DNA of 64,000 bases, taken from NCBI GenBank assembly GCA_021825365.1, contig JAKAHR010000013.1, positions 1 through 64,000 of the forward strand. Direction: 5' to 3'. The notes under the pieces were generated by a model. It was not told the DNA's origin. It did not search any database and saw only the letters and a list, made by a program, of their open reading frames with translations. A program made the translations under genes and the position numbers. The stretch's first letter is position 1; each line of letters starts with the position of its first letter. The DNA comes from Nitrospirota bacterium (GTDB lineage: Bacteria; Nitrospirota; Thermodesulfovibrionia; Thermodesulfovibrionales; UBA6898). This document shows, piece by piece, positions 61,804 to 64,000 of this stretch.

Positions 61804-62682
61804 GTGAAGGAATATATCGACAAGTTCATACGGTTTCTCGAGGTCCAGCGGGACGCCTCTCCCCACACGATCAGGGCGTACCGGAAAGACCTTGAGGCAT
61901 TTAGCGCGCAGGTGAAGAAAAAGCCGGAAGAGATCGAGCTCATCGATGTGCGGGGGTTTGTCGCCCGGCAGATAAAAGACGGCAGGGGCAAGTCCACTGC
62001 CGGAAGGCGGCTCGCCAGTGTCCGGTCTTTTCTGAAGTTTCTCCACCGCGAGGGATACATAAAGTCGAACCCCGCGAAACTCGTCTCGACGCCGAAGACG
62101 CAGAAGCTCCTTCCGCGGTTTCTCTCGGTCGATGATATCTTCTCGCTCATTGAAAAGCCGGAGGGCATCGGGTTCATCCCTGTCCGCGACCGGGCGATCC
62201 TCGAACTCTTCTATTCGAGCGGCCTCAGGGTGAGTGAGGTGGCGGGGCTCAATATGGACGACATCAATACCCGTGAGGGGCTGGTGAAGGTGAGAGGGAA
62301 GGGGAAGAAGGAGCGGCTTCTGCCGGTGGGGTCAAAGGCGGTGGATGCGGTCAAGTCGTATCTCGTCGAGAAGATCCTGCTGAGGAAGAGGCACACGGCC
62401 GTGTTCATCAACCGGAGCGGCGGCAGACTGACCGAAAGGGGGATACGGAGGATCGTGGTGAAGTACGCGCGGAAGATCGGCATCAGCGGACAGATCGGGC
62501 CGCATACCCTGCGGCACACCTTCGCGTCGCATCTGCTGCAGGGCGGGGCCGACCTGCGGGTCATCCAGGAGCTCCTCGGCCATGCCTCTCTCTCGACGAC
62601 GCAGAAGTATACGCACCTCGACGTCACCCACCTCATGGATATCTACGACAAGGCCCATCCGCTTTCAAAAGAGGAAGAGTAA
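61804..62682 (+). CDS. xerC: XerC/XerD-type tyrosine recombinase
   Basis: This encodes 292 residues: SAM-like N-terminal DNA-binding domain (FIRFLEVQRDASPHTIRAYRKDL) and a catalytic domain with the full R-K-H-R-H-Y set. The residues sit in SSGLRVSEV, GKGKKERLLPV, HTLRHTFASHLL, LGHASLSTTQ and KYTHLD. Xer recombinases resolve chromosome dimers at dif. The start is GTG 61804 with GGAG upstream. Chromosomal context next to hslVU argues for the housekeeping enzyme and not a phage integrase. Confidence 0.92.
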   Translation: MKEYIDKFIRFLEVQRDASPHTIRAYRKDLEAFSAQVKKKPEEIELIDVRGFVARQIKDGRGKSTAGRRLASVRSFLKFLHREGYIKSNPAKLVSTPKTQKLLPRFLSVDDIFSLIEKPEGIGFIPVRDRAILELFYSSGLRVSEVAGLNMDDINTREGLVKVRGKGKKERLLPVGSKAVDAVKSYLVEKILLRKRHTAVFINRSGGRLTERGIRRIVVKYARKIGISGQIGPHTLRHTFASHLLQGGADLRVIQELLGHASLSTTQKYTHLDVTHLMDIYDKAHPLSKEEE

Positions 62683-62941
62683 ACGGGATATCTGAGTAAC
62701 TCCTCCTAACCTCCCCTTAACCCAAGGGGGGGGATGAGAACTGAGGGAAGAAAACATAACGCCTCTGGCCTGAGCTGTATCGTTCTCCCCCCTCTTGGGG
62801 TAAGAGGGGGCGTTACTTTGAAAAGAAAGCTCCTTACAGAAAAGCGCCTTGAGTGAGGGGTGAAGCCCCGCAAAGAAAAAATGAGCCTTGAGAGAGGTGC
62901 TCCACTGAAGGAGCAAGTATCTATCTCTCATCCGCGTGTTA
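62683..62941. repeat. Intergenic region with inverted C/G-run repeats
   Basis: There is no gene. Near 62710-62735 a C-run, TTAACCCAAG and a G-run appear, and an inverted, imperfect copy follows near 62790-62815 (C-run, TCTTGGGGTAAGAGGGG). Further on, GGGGTGAAGCCCC and GCTCC/GGAGC form small hairpins. The arrangement resembles a short non-coding interspersed element. It could also terminate xerC transcription. Confidence 0.4.
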
Positions 62942-62970
62942 ATGACAGATACCCTGTTTTTTAGTACAAT
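62942..62970 (+). promoter_or_regulatory. Promoter of hslVU
   Basis: -35 ATGACA (62942-62947), 17-bp spacer, -10 TACAAT (62965-62970), 24 bases before the hslV ATG, with a normal leader and GAAAGGAG ribosome-binding site. Confidence 0.6.
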
Positions 62971-62994
62971 AAGCAATTGTCGAAAGGAGCGGTC

Positions 62995-63525
62995 ATGTTC
63001 CACGCAACAACGATACTCTGTGTACGACGAGACAGCACGGTCGCCATCGGAGGCGACGGACAGGTCACCCTGGGGAATACCGTGCTCAAGCATAACGCAA
63101 AAAAGGTCCGAAGGCTCTTCGGCGACAAGGTGATCGCCGGCTTTGCCGGGGCGACTGCCGATGCCTTCACCCTGTTTGAGAAGTTCGAGGCCAAGCTTGA
63201 GGCATACCGGGGCAACATAACGAGGGCGGCTGTCGAGCTCGCCAAGGACTGGAGGACGGACAAGGTCCTGCGGAGGCTCGAGGCGCTGCTGATCGTCGCC
63301 GATAAAGAGCACACCTTCATCATCTCCGGCACCGGGGACGTGATCGAACCGGAGGAGGGGATCGCTGCCATCGGCTCCGGCGGCCCCTATGCACAGGCGG
63401 CGGCGCAGGCGCTCTGCCATAATACCGGCCTCGGAGCGCGGGAGATCATCGAGAAGTCCCTGAAGATCGCATCCGGCATCTGCATCTACACCAACGAAAA
63501 TGTCGATATTGAGGAGCTTGCATAG
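62995..63525 (+). CDS. hslV: ATP-dependent protease peptidase subunit HslV
   Basis: This 176-residue proteasome beta-like peptidase begins [14 protein letters not shown]; processing should expose the catalytic Thr of [24 protein letters not shown] and [16 protein letters not shown] are standard. Twelve subunits form the chamber docked by HslU. GAAAGGAG supports ATG 62995. hslU begins directly after the stop. Confidence 0.97.
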   Translation: MFHATTILCVRRDSTVAIGGDGQVTLGNTVLKHNAKKVRRLFGDKVIAGFAGATADAFTLFEKFEAKLEAYRGNITRAAVELAKDWRTDKVLRRLEALLIVADKEHTFIISGTGDVIEPEEGIAAIGSGGPYAQAAAQALCHNTGLGAREIIEKSLKIASGICIYTNENVDIEELA

Positions 63526-64000
63526 ATGGATACCCTTACCCCACGGAAGATCGTCGAGGAACTGGACCGGTTCATCATCGGACAGGGCAAGGCGAAGAAG
63601 GCGGTGGCGATCGCCCTCAGGAACCGGTGGAGGAGGCAGCGGCTCTCCCCTGACCTCAAGGACGAGGTCCTCCCCAAGAACATTATCATGATCGGTCCCA
63701 CCGGCGTCGGCAAGACCGAGATCGCCCGCAGGCTCTCGAAGCTCGCCAACGCACCCTTTGTGAAGGTCGAGGCATCCAAGTTCACCGAGGTGGGCTACGT
63801 CGGCCGGGATGTGGAGTCGATGATCAGGGACCTCGTCGAGATATCCGTCACCATGGTCAAGGCGGAGCATCTCGAACGTATCCGTGAAAGGGCAAAGACC
63901 CTTGCCGAAGAGAGGCTCCTGGATCTCCTTCTGCCCCAGCCCCGGATGGGCAGGGCGGAGGTGGACGAGGCGGAGCGGGAAAAGACGAAGGAGACGCGCG
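63526..64000 (+). CDS. hslU: ATP-dependent protease ATPase subunit HslU, 5' part
   Basis: The first 158 codons are present and the gene runs off the window. They read [20 protein letters not shown], Walker A in [15 protein letters not shown] (about 58-72) and [13 protein letters not shown] with the pore motif G-Y-V-G (about 88-100), then the start of the intermediate domain. HslU unfolds substrates and feeds them to HslV. The ATG is the base after the hslV stop. Confidence 0.97.
   Translation, partial: MDTLTPRKIVEELDRFIIGQGKAKKAVAIALRNRWRRQRLSPDLKDEVLPKNIIMIGPTGVGKTEIARRLSKLANAPFVKVEASKFTEVGYVGRDVESMIRDLVEISVTMVKAEHLERIRERAKTLAEERLLDLLLPQPRMGRAEVDEAEREKTKETR

Noticed and set aside
62665-63870. 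Long minus-strand ORF of about 400 codons opposite hslV/hslU
   Set aside because: It is the antisense shadow of two unmistakable genes, with Arg/Asp/Leu-biased text and no start signal.

Overview
The window is 64 kb of GC-rich bacterial chromosome, densely coded on both strands, with many head-to-tail genes that overlap by 1-20 bases. The gene content suggests an anaerobic or micro-aerobic Gram-negative bacterium, most plausibly Nitrospirota (Thermodesulfovibrionia-like) or a deltaproteobacterial-type lineage. The evidence is a CooC-type nickel ATPase, rubredoxin, UbiA/UbiX-type quinone genes, RND/TolC envelope efflux, many multidomain sensors, a trmFO-xerC-hslV-hslU block and an apparent selenoprotein. 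The phylum call is inference.

Layout. 1-1.2 kb: 5' end of a transposase, a low-complexity spacer built from degenerate GTTCAA words, and a Phd/RelE toxin-antitoxin pair. 1.3-9.5 kb (minus): argD, argF, an HD-GYP response regulator, a very large hybrid kinase and RNase J, in a chain of short gaps and overlaps. 9.5-12.7 kb (plus): cooC, 5-formyl-THF cyclo-ligase, a short membrane ORF and a histidine kinase. 12.8-18.8 kb (minus): TerC, a BvgS-like hybrid kinase with its own terminator, and a lemA-TPM-TPM operon. 19-23 kb: an ABC1 kinase, a cNMP/CBS/DUF294 protein and a receiver protein. 23.1-26.3 kb (minus): a secreted Cys-rich protein, CrcB, DUF190, an MFS transporter and a papain-like peptidase. 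26.4-33.9 kb: a LysM-NlpC/P60 hydrolase, ScpB, rubredoxin (plus), dapB, yacG, a Gx transporter, NusG-II, ApbE and UvrA. 33.9-36.2 kb (plus): a DUF1573 protein with an in-frame UGA, UbiA, UbiX and a Cys-rich small protein. 36.3-45.6 kb (minus): a cold-shock protein, then a four-gene overlapping glucan cluster. 45.9-49.2 kb (minus): a GT39 glycosyltransferase and a repetitive S74 surface protein. 49.5-58 kb: a sigma-54 activator with divergent sigma-54 promoter candidates, then a Cus-type Cu/Ag efflux operon. 58-64 kb: a PAS-GGDEF protein, trmFO, xerC, hslV and hslU (cut by the window edge).

Two items stand out. First, the DUF1573 gene at 33960-34376 is interrupted by one in-frame TGA exactly where the family has the first Cys of its S-C-G-C-T motif. 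A 9-bp stem with a GUUC loop follows 22 nt downstream, which is the signature of selenocysteine insertion. Second, the cluster at 36703-45556 encodes a plant-like alpha-glucan water dikinase with a CBM45-like N-terminus and the W-H-Q-K-L-H-N-N signature. It also encodes a second dikinase-like enzyme fused to a TIM barrel, a stand-alone TIM-barrel protein and a GH13 enzyme, all translationally coupled. It looks like a bacterial glucan phosphorylation/turnover system.

Several promoters (argD, cooC, the DUF1573 gene, the sigma-54 activator) place the predicted transcription start at or within a base or two of the initiation codon and lack a Shine-Dalgarno sequence, so leaderless mRNAs are likely. 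No tRNA, rRNA or CRISPR array was seen.
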